From: Pseudomonas morbosilactucae
Lineage (GTDB): Bacteria > Pseudomonadota > Gammaproteobacteria > Pseudomonadales > Pseudomonadaceae
Assembly (NCBI RefSeq): GCF_023241715.1
Contig: NZ_JALQCW010000035.1
Span: 37,479-101,478, forward strand
DNA length: 64,000 nt
Direction: 5' to 3'
Shown here: in pieces, positions 11,499-19,997 of the stretch
How positions within the stretch are numbered: the stretch's first letter is position 1
Layout of the letters: each line of letters begins with the position of its first letter
Notes under the pieces: generated by a model
The model's database searches: none
Told to the model about the DNA's origin: nothing
What the model saw: only the letters and a program-made list of their open reading frames with translations
Translations under genes and position numbers: made by a program

Positions 11499-11524
11499 AA
11501 AGACGTCCACGGACGTCTTTTTTT
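11499..11524 (+). terminator. ssrA terminator
   Basis: AAAGACGTCC-AC-GGACGTCTTT followed by TTTT forms a 10-bp stem 11 bases after the tmRNA CCA. Confidence 0.9.
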
Positions 11525-11600
11525 GTGCCTGAAATCCAGTAAATACGGGGATTTCAGCGCTTACGGGAGCTTTGGAGGTTTTCTGAGTTCCAGCTGCTTT

Positions 11601-11649
11601 GGTATCCCAGGTGGTATCCCGGACTACCAAATGCTATTTTCAGGATACC
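11601..11649. repeat. GGTATCC repeats upstream of the integrase
   Basis: GGTATCCC occurs twice in direct orientation (11601-11608 and 11613-11620), and GGATACC, its inverted form, at 11643-11649, all within the 185-base gap between ssrA and int. They could be integrase arm sites or operator sites. Confidence 0.45.
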
Positions 11650-11672
11650 AAAACGGTGCTGGAGGTAGCCCC

Positions 11673-12929
11673 ATGCCTACTAACGCAACCCGCCTCTCCG
11701 ATCGCCAGCTCAAGGCAGTCAAGGCAACTGGTAAAGACTTCGTCCTCAGCGACGGCGACGGCCTGCAGCTTCGAGTACGCGCCAGCGGCTCGATGATGTG
11801 GAATTTCAATTACCGTGAGCCGTTGACCAGAGCCCGTCTTAATATGGCGCTCGGTCCATACCCTGACCTCTCGCTAGCCAACGCCCGGAAGAAAGCAGCA
11901 GAGGCGCGTGAGCTGCTCGCTTTGGGCATTGATCCCAAAACCCAGCGTGATGAGGTAAGGCAAGCCAAACTTGCTGAGACTGAACACACTTTCGAGAAGG
12001 TGGCCACCGCCTGGTTCGAGCTGAAGAAAGACTCCGTAACCAAAGCCTACGCCGAAGACATTTGGAGATCGCTGACGCTTCATGTATTCCCAAGCATGAA
12101 AACAACGCCGCTCTCTCAAATCACTGCTCCGATGGTTATCAAGATCCTTCGTCCAATCGAGGCCAAAGGGAGCCTCGAAACCGTGAAACGATTGAGCCAA
12201 CGACTCAACGAGATCATGACCTACGGGGTCAACTCCGGGCTGATATTCGCGAACCCCCTCAATGGAATTCGGGCGGTGTTCAAGAAACCCAAGAAAGAGA
12301 ACATGGCTGCGCTACCACCTGAGGAGCTTCCCGAGCTCATGATGGAAATCGCGAACGCCAGCATCAAGCGCACGACCCGCTGCCTGATCGAATGGCAGTT
12401 GCACACGATGACCCGCCCCGCCGAAGCTGCCACCACACGATGGGCAGATATCGACTTCGACAAGCGCATTTGGACCATTCCGCCAGAGCGCATGAAAAAG
12501 CGGCGCCCGCACACAATCCCCCTCACCGATCAGGCACTTTCGTTACTGGAGACGCTCAAGCAACTCAGTGGTAACAGAGAGTACGTGTTCCCCTCAGATA
12601 GAAACCCCCGCACCCATGCCAATAGCCAGACCGCCAACATGGCGTTGAAGCGTATGGGCTTTCAGGACCGTCTAGTCAGCCACGGCTTGCGCTCGATGGC
12701 GAGCACCATCCTGAATGAGCATGGCTGGGATCCGGAACTGATCGAGGTCGCGCTGGCGCATGTCGACAAGGACGAAGTTCGTAGCGCCTACAACAGGACG
12801 GACTACATCGAACGCCGGCGTCCGATGATGGCTTGGTGGAGTGAACATATCCAGAACGCGGCCACCGGCAGCCTGTCCGCATCGGCTATCAATCAAACCA
12901 GAGATCGCAACGTCGTACCGATTCGCTGA
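11673..12929 (+). CDS. P4-type tyrosine integrase
   Basis: A 418-residue tyrosine recombinase: an N-terminal DUF4102 arm-binding domain (LSDRQLKAVKATGKDFVLSDGDGLQLRV), a central SAM-like core-binding domain, and a C-terminal catalytic domain with Arg (TMTRPAEA), His-x-x-Arg (SHGLRSMAS), His (LAHVDKD) and the nucleophile Tyr (RSAYNRTDY). It would integrate the island at the ssrA 3' end. The start at MPTNATRLS was chosen for its GGAGG ribosome site; the open frame continues upstream without one. It reads away from ssrA into the island. Confidence 0.95.
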   Translation: MPTNATRLSDRQLKAVKATGKDFVLSDGDGLQLRVRASGSMMWNFNYREPLTRARLNMALGPYPDLSLANARKKAAEARELLALGIDPKTQRDEVRQAKLAETEHTFEKVATAWFELKKDSVTKAYAEDIWRSLTLHVFPSMKTTPLSQITAPMVIKILRPIEAKGSLETVKRLSQRLNEIMTYGVNSGLIFANPLNGIRAVFKKPKKENMAALPPEELPELMMEIANASIKRTTRCLIEWQLHTMTRPAEAATTRWADIDFDKRIWTIPPERMKKRRPHTIPLTDQALSLLETLKQLSGNREYVFPSDRNPRTHANSQTANMALKRMGFQDRLVSHGLRSMASTILNEHGWDPELIEVALAHVDKDEVRSAYNRTDYIERRRPMMAWWSEHIQNAATGSLSASAINQTRDRNVVPIR

Positions 12930-13034
12930 ACATCCAAAAGGTAAGCGGCACCGGCTACGATTCGTGTCGTGTAGTAGGGTGAAAGGAGTGACGACAGTTG
13001 CCAGATCTCTGGTATGCCTGCGCTTTTTCAGCCA

Positions 13035-13079
13035 AGCCCCAGAGTATGGGAAGGCTCCGCATTCCCATACTCTGGGGCT
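13035..13079. terminator. Perfect 18-bp hairpin between convergent integrase genes
   Basis: AGCCCCAGAGTATGGGAA (13035-13052) and its exact reverse complement (13062-13079) flank a nine-base loop. It lies between the plus-strand integrase and the minus-strand genes that follow. There is no T-run, so bidirectional termination or a protein-binding role are both possible. Confidence 0.6.
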
Positions 13080-13095
13080 CACGCTTAAAGGTCTA

Positions 13096-13365
13096 TCAGG
13101 CAACCACGGTTTTTGCCTTTCTACGGCGGATCAACCCTGCTGTTAACTCGTAGTAATAGACGGTAGCTTGAGCTGAGCATCGCAAATAGTGCTCCAGAAA
13201 CCATCTCACGTGCTTCTCTCTCCAGGACCAGGGAGTCGCGCAACCCCAGCGTTCACGAATCACCTCGTGCATCCTTTCTGCTTGCCTGATGTGCCGCTGC
13301 TGCGTGGCATGTGCACCTTTGAGCACGGGGCGCAGGAACAACGCTATGTCGAACTCGGCCGTCAT
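13096..13365 (-). CDS. Small protein coupled to recombinase, function unknown
   Basis: An 89-residue basic protein (MTAEFDIALFLRPVLKGAHATQQRHIRQAERMHEVIRER..., ending RRRKAKTVVA). Its start overlaps the stop of the upstream recombinase gene by four bases. The segment EVIRERWGCATPWSWREKHVRWFLEHYL looks like a core-binding helix pair of recombinases, so it may be a recombination accessory factor. I do not recognise a named family. The coupling and the order recombinase-small protein support it as a real gene. Confidence 0.7.
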   Translation of the reverse strand: MTAEFDIALFLRPVLKGAHATQQRHIRQAERMHEVIRERWGCATPWSWREKHVRWFLEHYLRCSAQATVYYYELTAGLIRRRKAKTVVA

Positions 13366-14342
13366 CGCCGACCTCCGATGTAGGCACTCACCACATCGAT
13401 GCGGTTATGTCCCAACTCGTGGCTGATCTGCTTACGGGCTCGCTGATCGAGTGCTCGATCCTCTTGATGAACACGGCCACCATTAACGGGTGCAGGAAAG
13501 CCGACTAGTTGCTCATAGCGCTCACAGGCGTAAGCCGCCCGCAGCTCATGAAAACTTTTCAATCCATGCTCATGCAGGATGTCCCGTGCCGGTCGCACAA
13601 CTGCCTGCATAAAGTCTTTGTAGCTTTCGTCGGGCGCCAACAAATTCCGGCTGCCATTGGGTGAGTTCGCGCTGGCCCAATCCAGGGCATCGCGAACTTG
13701 ATCCGTTACCGTAATCCAGCGCGGTGCCGAGGCCCCTGATCGACCACCTTTGGTGCCATCCTGGATGTTGATCTTGCCCAGTTGCCGAACCTCACGTTGC
13801 AGTCGGGGCAGATCGGCCAGGATCGTTTCGCGCAGCCGCATACCAGTCTCACGGGCGAGGAGCACAATGGCACTCACCCTCGATTGCTGACGATCTGACA
13901 GCGCCCGTGCGATCAACTCGACCTGCGCACGGTCTTGGCCTTGCGAAGCCTCACTACGCACGCTTGAGCGCTGCAAGCCCAGCGCCTTACTCGGACTCGG
14001 GATTTTGACGTACTGATCACCGCGCAGCGCGGCCATCGTTCGGTTCACGCTGGACAGTCGGTTCTGCGCGGTGGCAATGCCGACGTTGCCCTGATCAACC
14101 TGCTCCCGCACGTGGACGGCGTACCGCATGAGGATCTCGCGGTCTATCTGGCGCGCGTCATTGACCCTCGGTCCTTCATCGGATCGACACCAACGCACGA
14201 ACGCCTGCCAGCGATCGCTATGGGCTTTGACGGTAGCAAAATGGCCGTCGCCAAAAAGATCTTTCAGTGCTTGCGGCCCGGCATAGCTAAGCTGACGACC
14301 GAAGCCAAAATTACGCCCCGCTCGCTTACCGACCCGAGCCAT
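13362..14342 (-). CDS. Second tyrosine recombinase (integrase-domain protein)
   Basis: A 326-residue phage-integrase-like protein. Catalytic residues are visible: Arg in ARETGMRLRETIL, His-x-x-Arg in KSFHELRAAYACERY, His in SHELGHNRIDVVSAYIGGRR, and the Tyr in VSAYIGG. The start MARVGKRAGRNFGFGRQ was preferred; the frame stays open for 19 more residues. It overlaps the next upstream gene by 17 bases and the downstream small gene by four, so three or four minus-strand genes form one unit. It belongs to a different branch from the P4-type integrase at 11673-12929 and may act in excision or in DNA inversion. Confidence 0.88.
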   Translation of the reverse strand: MARVGKRAGRNFGFGRQLSYAGPQALKDLFGDGHFATVKAHSDRWQAFVRWCRSDEGPRVNDARQIDREILMRYAVHVREQVDQGNVGIATAQNRLSSVNRTMAALRGDQYVKIPSPSKALGLQRSSVRSEASQGQDRAQVELIARALSDRQQSRVSAIVLLARETGMRLRETILADLPRLQREVRQLGKINIQDGTKGGRSGASAPRWITVTDQVRDALDWASANSPNGSRNLLAPDESYKDFMQAVVRPARDILHEHGLKSFHELRAAYACERYEQLVGFPAPVNGGRVHQEDRALDQRARKQISHELGHNRIDVVSAYIGGRR

Positions 14343-14679
14343 TTTTCTGCTCCTGATCGACTGCAGCGAGATCATGCAAAAGGGCTTTCCAGTTCGCACT
14401 CACGATGGCGAACTGGGCCCAATCAGTCGGGCGAAAACACAGCGTGTTGTCGGTGACGTAGAGATGCGCGCCCTCCTCTTTCAACCACTGAATGATGGCT
14501 GTCGTCGAGGTGATAGTTTTACGTGTGGTGGCGACACCGGCGACAGCGGCGACACCCTTTGTCCTGCCTGGTTTTGGGCGTGGCGACAAAGTGGCGACAC
14601 TAGCGGCGACAAACCGCGTTTTTGGCTCTTTTTGGCGCTGAGCCAGATGGTTACGCAACGCTTCATCAAGATTGAACAT
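14326..14679 (-). CDS. Hypothetical protein containing a GGCGACA-repeat-encoded linker
   Basis: A 117-residue protein starting MFNLDEALRNHLAQRQ. Its middle (VAASVATLSPRPKPGRTKGVAAVAGVATTRKT) is encoded by six GGCGACA repeats on the other strand. The C-terminal part (IIQWLKEEGAHLYVTDNTLCFRPTDWAQFAIVSANWKALLHDL) looks like a folded domain. It overlaps the DUF3987 gene upstream by 14 bases and the recombinase downstream by 17. The family is not recognised. A start 8 codons upstream is also possible. Confidence 0.65.
   Translation of the reverse strand: MFNLDEALRNHLAQRQKEPKTRFVAASVATLSPRPKPGRTKGVAAVAGVATTRKTITSTTAIIQWLKEEGAHLYVTDNTLCFRPTDWAQFAIVSANWKALLHDLAAVDQEQKNGSGR
14530..14611. repeat. Array of six GGCGACA heptamers
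   Basis: GGCGACA starts at 14530, 14539, 14548, 14582, 14593 and 14605, with spacings of 9, 9, 34, 11 and 12 bases. A second array in the opposite orientation (16827-16897) repeats the 9-9-34-12 spacing. The near-helical phasing resembles iterons or binding sites of a repeat-recognising protein. The array lies inside a coding sequence. Confidence 0.7.
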
Positions 14680-16072
14680 GGCGCACCTCGAAGGTGTGGC
14701 CATCGGTGATCAACCACTGATGATCAATCAACTCGACCAACAGCTTGGCGGTATGACGACTGCTCTTACGGGCAAAGCGGGGACCGTTGCGATTCAATTC
14801 ACGAATACTGAAACGCTTCCAATCTTTGACCTGTAGCCATCGCAGCAACCGGTCTGCCTCTTCCTTTACCCGACACACTGGCTCCTGCTCAGTCAGGCGC
14901 TGGATCTCGGTGAGGTAGTAGCCGACTAAAGCGGAGGCCCGTTGGATATGGTCGACCTCCACGACGCTGCTCTCCTCCACAACTGCAAGAATGCCGGCGA
15001 CGCGCAGCAGGTTATCGGCGGCCTTTGATCCGCTGGGCCGTACGCTGGCCAGCTCGCCAAACTCCCCCAGTTGAGCTTCGATAGCATCATGCAAATCAAT
15101 CCAGCGACAACGCGCCAGCTGACTTAGGCTCAGCATTGACAGCTGCAAGGCACCGTCAGCGGAAAGTGACCACGGCTGATAAAACAGAGCCGAAAGGCGG
15201 TGATGATAGCGCTTTAGGGCGGCGTCTTTGGACAAGTCGACAGCCTGGTAGCTACGTTGCCCGGCTAGACTGGTGGGCCAGGTCATCAAGCAGCGCCCTA
15301 GAATGCCTTGTCCCTGCAGCAACGGGTCACTGAGTAACTGCATGGCCAAGTACGGTTGCAGCATTAGGTGCAGGCTCAAGCGTCTGTCGTAGGCTCGCAA
15401 GCTTTCGCCAACCATGGAGCGCGCGCGATCTATCGGACTGCCATCCCAGAGTGACGACAAGGTCGTGACCGCTTTCAAACGATTATCCCGACTCATGGTG
15501 CTGCTACCGAGGAATTGTCCGCCTTCGTCACAGAACAACCCCATGCTGGGCAGGTCGTGACAGAGCCCTTTGATCAAGGCCTCGATCGTCGGGTCCGTGG
15601 TGATCAGCCTCGGGGCTGAAGGCTCCGCTTCGAGCGGTACGCTGTTTGTGGGAGCGGGATCGGCAGGGTTGATACGCTGCGCTTGTCGCTGTGCGGCACG
15701 GTACCGGGAGAGCTGTTCACGATAGCGCTGCCACTGTTCACGCTCCCATAGCCGTGCTGGCAGCAAGGCACATCGATCTGTCGCCGTCTTGCGATCCCCT
15801 GACGCGGCGACGGTGATCAGGTACAACGACAGGGGATAATGTCTCCCGTCGAGCTGTAAGCCCGCATGACCTTGGGTGGCCAGCGCCGAGGTGGCCAAGA
15901 CCGATTGCGCGGCCAGCGCTTGGGGCACGCCGATGACCTCGGCCATACGCTCAACCGCAGGCCCAAGAATCCCACCCAGCGCCTGCACCGGATAAGGCTG
16001 GGCCACGGGATTCGACTCAACCAGCGGTCGAGGCGGTCGTGGTAGTTCAAGCTTCGGATCTAACTGCTGCAT
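14666..16072 (-). CDS. YfjI-like DUF3987 protein
   Basis: A 468-residue protein of the DUF3987/YfjI type often carried by prophages and integrated islands. It begins MQQLDPKLELPRPPRPL; a P-loop-like but degenerate element is seen at VAASGDRKTATDR, a helicase/ATPase-like core follows (LFCDEGGQFLGSSTMSRDNRLK), and there is a C-terminal winged-helix-like region (RFSIRELNRNGPRFARKSSRHTAKLLVELIDHQWLI). A role in replication of the element is often suggested for this family, but not proven. It is the first gene of the minus-strand unit down to 13096 and borders the hairpin-rich interval. Confidence 0.82.
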   Translation of the reverse strand: MQQLDPKLELPRPPRPLVESNPVAQPYPVQALGGILGPAVERMAEVIGVPQALAAQSVLATSALATQGHAGLQLDGRHYPLSLYLITVAASGDRKTATDRCALLPARLWEREQWQRYREQLSRYRAAQRQAQRINPADPAPTNSVPLEAEPSAPRLITTDPTIEALIKGLCHDLPSMGLFCDEGGQFLGSSTMSRDNRLKAVTTLSSLWDGSPIDRARSMVGESLRAYDRRLSLHLMLQPYLAMQLLSDPLLQGQGILGRCLMTWPTSLAGQRSYQAVDLSKDAALKRYHHRLSALFYQPWSLSADGALQLSMLSLSQLARCRWIDLHDAIEAQLGEFGELASVRPSGSKAADNLLRVAGILAVVEESSVVEVDHIQRASALVGYYLTEIQRLTEQEPVCRVKEEADRLLRWLQVKDWKRFSIRELNRNGPRFARKSSRHTAKLLVELIDHQWLITDGHTFEVRHVQS

Positions 16073-17709
16073 GGGCCCTCTCCTCGTTCATTGCTGGTTG
16101 TCCTCACGTAACTCCGCCACGGCTGTTGAGTGTTATCAGGGATCAAGGCCCCTGCGGCCTGTGAGGTGTTCACTGACGCGGAACGAACGGCTCCTTACGA
16201 CCGGGAGCAAGGGCATGACCCCATGAATCTGGCCTCCTTAGACGCATCCGAAGATGCGGGCGGGTGGAGGCTGTGCCGACTGACGAGTTCGGCACCTGGA
16301 GATCCTGAGCGGGAGAAGGCAACAACATCGACACCTGGGGCATGCCTGACTGTCAGTCAGGTGCAGCCTTTCCATAGGCTGCGGCACCGATGCCTATGTC
16401 GTTGCGGATGGCGACGAATCGGATTTGTCAGGCCGATTGTCACGAGGAGAGTTGCGGCAATGCCTTGTACGACGTGGCTTGCAGCAGTGGTAAGATCGCC
16501 CGTCTCTTTCCAGGAGAAAGAGACGGGCGCGGTCTGGCGCAACGAAGTGTGCCGAAATGTGAGGTTGCTGCAGCGTAGCGAGGTAGGCACATCGTCTGCC
16601 GCAATGGGCAGATCAGTCGAGTAGGCATCCATCACTCTTGGAAAGTGACCGTGCGAGCCGCCGGACGCTAATCGCACTTCGGGGGAACCACCAAAAAGTG
16701 GCGTAGCCTTGAAGGTTCTGGCTACCTGGGCTGGTGCTGTCAACGACAGCGATCCGTGCCCCATTTTTTATACCCACTCGAAAAGGCGGTCAAGCGTCAC
16801 GGCCAATATGCTCAGAAAGTGGCGACTGTCGCCACTTCTGTCGCCACGCTCAAGGTCACGTTCTGCATGGGTTGTCGCCGCTGTCGCCGGTGTCGCCACC
16901 TCTCTAGCCATAGCCCTACGACAAGCTCGACTCTGACGCTGAAACTGCGGTGTACTCGATAGAGATCGTGGGCATTTACTGGCGGGTAAAAGAAGGCGTG
17001 GCGCTAATCAAATTTGAAATGGGAGGATGGAACTAGGTGGCTTCGAGAAAAAGCGAGTGAACCCGCCGATCGGCGCGATCAAAGATCGCTTGATCGGAGG
17101 GTTTGGCGGGAAAAGAAAAGTCTCAAGCGTCAATTAGAGCCTCAAGCATCGAAACTGGTTGGTCGAGATGCAGTAGCTTCACGGAGATTAAGCAGCGTCT
17201 GCTGCAAGCGCAGCAGAAAACCGGCCTCGAACGCTTCTTGAAAGTCCCCAGGACAATGACGTTTTCAGTTCTGCGCCAGTGCCCACCACAACGGTAATGA
17301 TGAGCCTTCGAGCCAGGTCTCAGCACACCGAACGCCATCCTTGATCGTCGGAGCGAACTCATCGCCCCAGGGGGTTTGGATCGCGGGCGAACCTTCAGCG
17401 GAGGGGACAGACAAGCCGCATACCATTAGTCCCCAACTCATAAAACGGACGCAGATAGTCTCTCTGCCACAGCCGCGTACTGATTGCTTTGAACTGGCTG
17501 ATTCCCACTGAGCTGAGTCGGAGCTGTTATCGATTTTTGGAGGTTTGTATCAATTCTTTGACGAATCTTACTGAAATCGAAAGGCGCGAACGGTTGTGCC
17601 AAAGAGTCCTGCACCATCAATAGTCGCGCTGCCTACAACGTAAATAAATTTCAAAGTACTGCAGTATTACGATATGTCTCAGCCACATATTTCGGTACGT
17701 GTGTCAGGC
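16073..17709. other. 1.6-kb non-coding interval with at least 13 hairpins
   Basis: No convincing gene is seen. From 16243 to 16750 there are closely spaced inverted repeats: 16243-16258 (CGCATC/GATGCG, CGAA loop), 16273-16295, 16345-16361, 16363-16382, 16417-16438, 16497-16529 (14-bp perfect stem), 16548-16591, 16595-16612, 16632-16648, 16651-16677, 16688-16701, 16703-16725 and 16736-16750. Next comes an inverted copy of the GGCGACA array. From about 16.9 to 17.7 kb only short broken frames remain, e.g. one of 36 codons at 17027-17137. A large structured RNA or a replication origin with ssDNA folds would fit; neither is proven. Confidence 0.6.
16827..16897. repeat. Inverted copy of the GGCGACA array (five TGTCGCC)
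   Basis: TGTCGCC starts at 16827, 16839, 16873, 16882 and 16891, with spacings of 12, 34, 9 and 9 bases. Read on the other strand this is the same arrangement as at 14530-14611, and the surrounding 80 bases are also similar. The copies flank the DUF3987 gene and the hairpin region in opposite orientation. Confidence 0.7.
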
Positions 17710-18930
17710 TCAGTACGGAATATTCAACTGCAACTGGTGGATCTGCACCGACCTTGGGTGAACGATATGCTTTAAAACCCGGTTCTCTTGAACTGCCGGC
17801 TGCTCGGGGTAATCCGCAAAATGATCATTGCTGATTACATAGGCGCCCGTGTCGAACTCGGCAGCAGCAAGCAATCCTTCATCGGCTTTAATTTCCGGGG
17901 GCATCACGATGACGTTAGCCTCGGGAAACATTTCCTTCAGCGCGAAGTCATCCAGCGATAGACGCTGGCGGATGCCTGGATCGAACATCAAGGTCACGTT
18001 GTAGCTTTTAGAAAGGTGCGGCACCAGTGCCTTCAATGCGGCCAGACCAATGAAACGCCCCTTACCTTGCTCCATAGGTTCGTAGCAAAGGTTATTGCCA
18101 TCGATTATCAGCGTCTTAATTTGCTTATCCAGCAGCCGAATGATGTCTTTCAGACGGGACTGTAGTTTATCGGCGTCACGTTGCAACTTGCGTTGTTCGC
18201 CGTTCAGTCTACTAAGGACGGCACCTGGTCTACCATTTTGAAAACGAGCCTCGCAACGCTGGTGGATCATCGCTTTTTCGCGAGAGGTCATTGCACTACT
18301 CAACTCTCTTTCAAAGCCTTCAGCTTGAGCAATGTCACGCTCTATTTTGGCCAACTCACTGAGTGCACATTTCCATTTGCGCAGCACCTCGCCGGCCATC
18401 GACTCCCAATGCTCACTTGCACGGCGGGTTTCTTCGATCTCGTCTTGCAATCGCGCCAACTCCTCACTCTTGCTCGCCATGGTCGCCTGGGCTTCAAGCG
18501 GATTCAGGCCACGATGGCGAAGAAGCGACTCGGTTAGCTTGCATACATCCTTTTCGTAGGCATCCAGCATGACTTGGTCATCGGCCGCAGATTGGCGGAG
18601 AGATTTAAGAAGGGATTCAAGCTCAGTACATTGTCGATGGGCAACGGTTTGTTCAGCCGACCGCCAGAAACTGGAGAAAAAGCCCCCCGCGATCTCCTTT
18701 AACTCGGCCAAGCGCTGCTGAGATGACATAATCTTATGCTTGTGTTCAGCCAGGCGATTGCCGACCATCTGCACTGCACGTTTGGCGTGCCCCAGTTTGG
18801 TATTAGCGTCTTCAATATCGAACGTGCTGAACCACTCCAGGTCGGACTTCCACCGACTGATGTCGTCGATCATCTGCACAGCTTGAAGTGTTTGCTGCGC
18901 CAGACGGGTAGCATGCTTGTTGGTGTACAT
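17710..18930 (-). CDS. Coiled-coil protein with C-terminal NYN/PIN-like RNase domain
   Basis: A 406-residue protein. Residues 1-270 are long charged helices likely to form coiled coils, with a central helical pair. Residues 272-406 are a PIN-like nuclease of the NYN/Zc3h12a type: the first strand carries LIIDGNNLC (Asp277, Asn279), followed by acidic positions Asp317 (LMFDPGI), Asp350-Glu351 and Asp369 with Asp373 (YVISNDHFADY), the usual metal-binding set. It is therefore probably an endoribonuclease that oligomerises or docks through its coils. An AAGGG site precedes the ATG. It is the last gene of a four-gene minus operon. Confidence 0.8.
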   Translation of the reverse strand: MYTNKHATRLAQQTLQAVQMIDDISRWKSDLEWFSTFDIEDANTKLGHAKRAVQMVGNRLAEHKHKIMSSQQRLAELKEIAGGFFSSFWRSAEQTVAHRQCTELESLLKSLRQSAADDQVMLDAYEKDVCKLTESLLRHRGLNPLEAQATMASKSEELARLQDEIEETRRASEHWESMAGEVLRKWKCALSELAKIERDIAQAEGFERELSSAMTSREKAMIHQRCEARFQNGRPGAVLSRLNGEQRKLQRDADKLQSRLKDIIRLLDKQIKTLIIDGNNLCYEPMEQGKGRFIGLAALKALVPHLSKSYNVTLMFDPGIRQRLSLDDFALKEMFPEANVIVMPPEIKADEGLLAAAEFDTGAYVISNDHFADYPEQPAVQENRVLKHIVHPRSVQIHQLQLNIPY

Positions 18931-18978
18931 AACTCATCCCTTAATTGATTGTTTCGCCTGATGCACTTCTGATTGAGA

Positions 18979-19122
18979 TCAGAAAGCGGGGGGTGTCTTG
19001 CGCTGCCCTGCCCGGTAAACGGCCTTGCCTCCTAGTTGCAGCGCGACAACCATTGCAGCGCCGGCGGCGAAACAGATTGCATTGGTCAGTAAAAACTCAA
19101 GTGGTGAAATCGTAGGATTCAT
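18979..19122 (-). CDS. 47-residue single-span membrane protein
   Basis: A short open frame starting MNPTISPLEFLL and ending RKTPPAF, with a GGAG ribosome site about 10 bases upstream. A hydrophobic helix of about 20 residues (LLTNAICFAAGAAMVVAL) is followed by a basic tail (GGKAVYRAGQRK), which predicts an N-out, C-in topology. It fits exactly in the 229-base gap between the YaaW-like gene and the nuclease gene, with gaps of 37 and 48 bases, so co-transcription is likely. No family is recognised. Confidence 0.65.
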   Translation of the reverse strand: MNPTISPLEFLLTNAICFAAGAAMVVALQLGGKAVYRAGQRKTPPAF

Positions 19123-19159
19123 CAACGAATACTCCAGTTGCGATTGAACGAAAGCGCTT

Positions 19160-19969
19160 TTATCGGCTTGTCACCCGTGCACCGCAATTGCCACAGAACT
19201 TAGCGTCTGCCGTGAGTGGAAAGTGGCATTCTGAACAGGTTGGCTTAAGCAACATCTTCTGGCGCATGTGACCGATCTGAATGACACAGGGGACGGTTAC
19301 CCGGTAGGCCGGGCTGGCGAGGTCGAAGGCAGTCCAGATCCCGGTGATCGCCCAACCGACGGGGCCTGTGAGAACTGCCAAACCTCTGCCCAGAGTCGCA
19401 CCACCGGCGAAGACCACGCCCCGCCCCACAAGGCTGCTCATTGTTGCGCTCGCTACCATGGCAGAGAGGGAGTAAGCCGTGAGTCCGGAGGCACTCAGGC
19501 TGGCGATGAGCGTGGCGAGAGCGCTCGGCCCCATCCCGGCGCGGTATCCGGGTCCTACTGACTCGAAGAAGGTAGCTTTGTCTTCCTCGCTCATACGGCT
19601 GAGCGATTGCTCAATTACTTTCGCGATGATTGCCATCTCTAAATCGCCGCAACTGGCGGTGCTGATCTTGGCTACGCCAACATGGTTCGCAACGTCGCTG
19701 AGCATTTCTTTGTAGGGGACACCGCTGCCCCCGCGGAAAAGGTTCATCAACGAGTTACCGCCAAAGCGTGTCAGCTCTTCTGCCACCAAGGCGCGCATGA
19801 ATTCATTGACTTCGCCTTCCTTGCCTGCAACCAATTGTCCGCACACTGTTGAGGACAGAGAGACCCGCCCCTTGCCGTTGTCGGTGATGACGTCAATAAG
19901 TAGCCTGACATCATCTGCGCTTGAGCTCGTCAGCACATCTGCGAGGTCCGCATCGTGAATCAGTGCCAT
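19160..19969 (-). CDS. YaaW/UPF0174-like protein with C-terminal zinc ribbon
   Basis: A 269-residue protein whose first 230 residues resemble E. coli YaaW: LSSTVCGQLVAGKEGE, EELTRFGGNSLMNLFRGG, YKEMLSDVANHVGV, and GPVGWAITGIWTAFDLASPAYRVTVPCVIQI. Residues of about 145-215 are glycine- and alanine-rich and hydrophobic, so it may associate with membranes. The last 30 residues add a zinc ribbon (C-x2-C ... C-x2-C in CSECHFPLTADAKFCGNCG), which E. coli YaaW lacks. The start MALIHDADLAD has a strong AAGGAG. It is the second gene after the XRE regulator. YaaW function is unknown. Confidence 0.8.
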   Translation of the reverse strand: MALIHDADLADVLTSSSADDVRLLIDVITDNGKGRVSLSSTVCGQLVAGKEGEVNEFMRALVAEELTRFGGNSLMNLFRGGSGVPYKEMLSDVANHVGVAKISTASCGDLEMAIIAKVIEQSLSRMSEEDKATFFESVGPGYRAGMGPSALATLIASLSASGLTAYSLSAMVASATMSSLVGRGVVFAGGATLGRGLAVLTGPVGWAITGIWTAFDLASPAYRVTVPCVIQIGHMRQKMLLKPTCSECHFPLTADAKFCGNCGARVTSR

Positions 19970-19997
19970 GCTAGAACTCCTTCTGAATTTGGATGAA

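Noticed and set aside
14530..14611. Possible CRISPR-like repeat array
   Set aside because: The repeat unit is only seven bases, spacings are 9 to 34 bases, and there are no cas genes.
16130..16624. Open frame of 164 codons on the plus strand in the hairpin region
   Set aside because: No ribosome site, irregular composition rich in Arg and Cys, and it crosses the 14-bp perfect hairpin; it looks like a chance frame.
16651..16760. GTGCGA start resembling the 5' end of a group II intron
   Set aside because: No reverse transcriptase gene and no recognisable domain V follow; the match is only a few bases.
17014..17241. Plus-strand frame of 75 codons
   Set aside because: Overlapping alternative frames (one ending ...ALIKFEMGGWN, one from 17027) look more protein-like, but all are short; the stretch appears to be decayed sequence.
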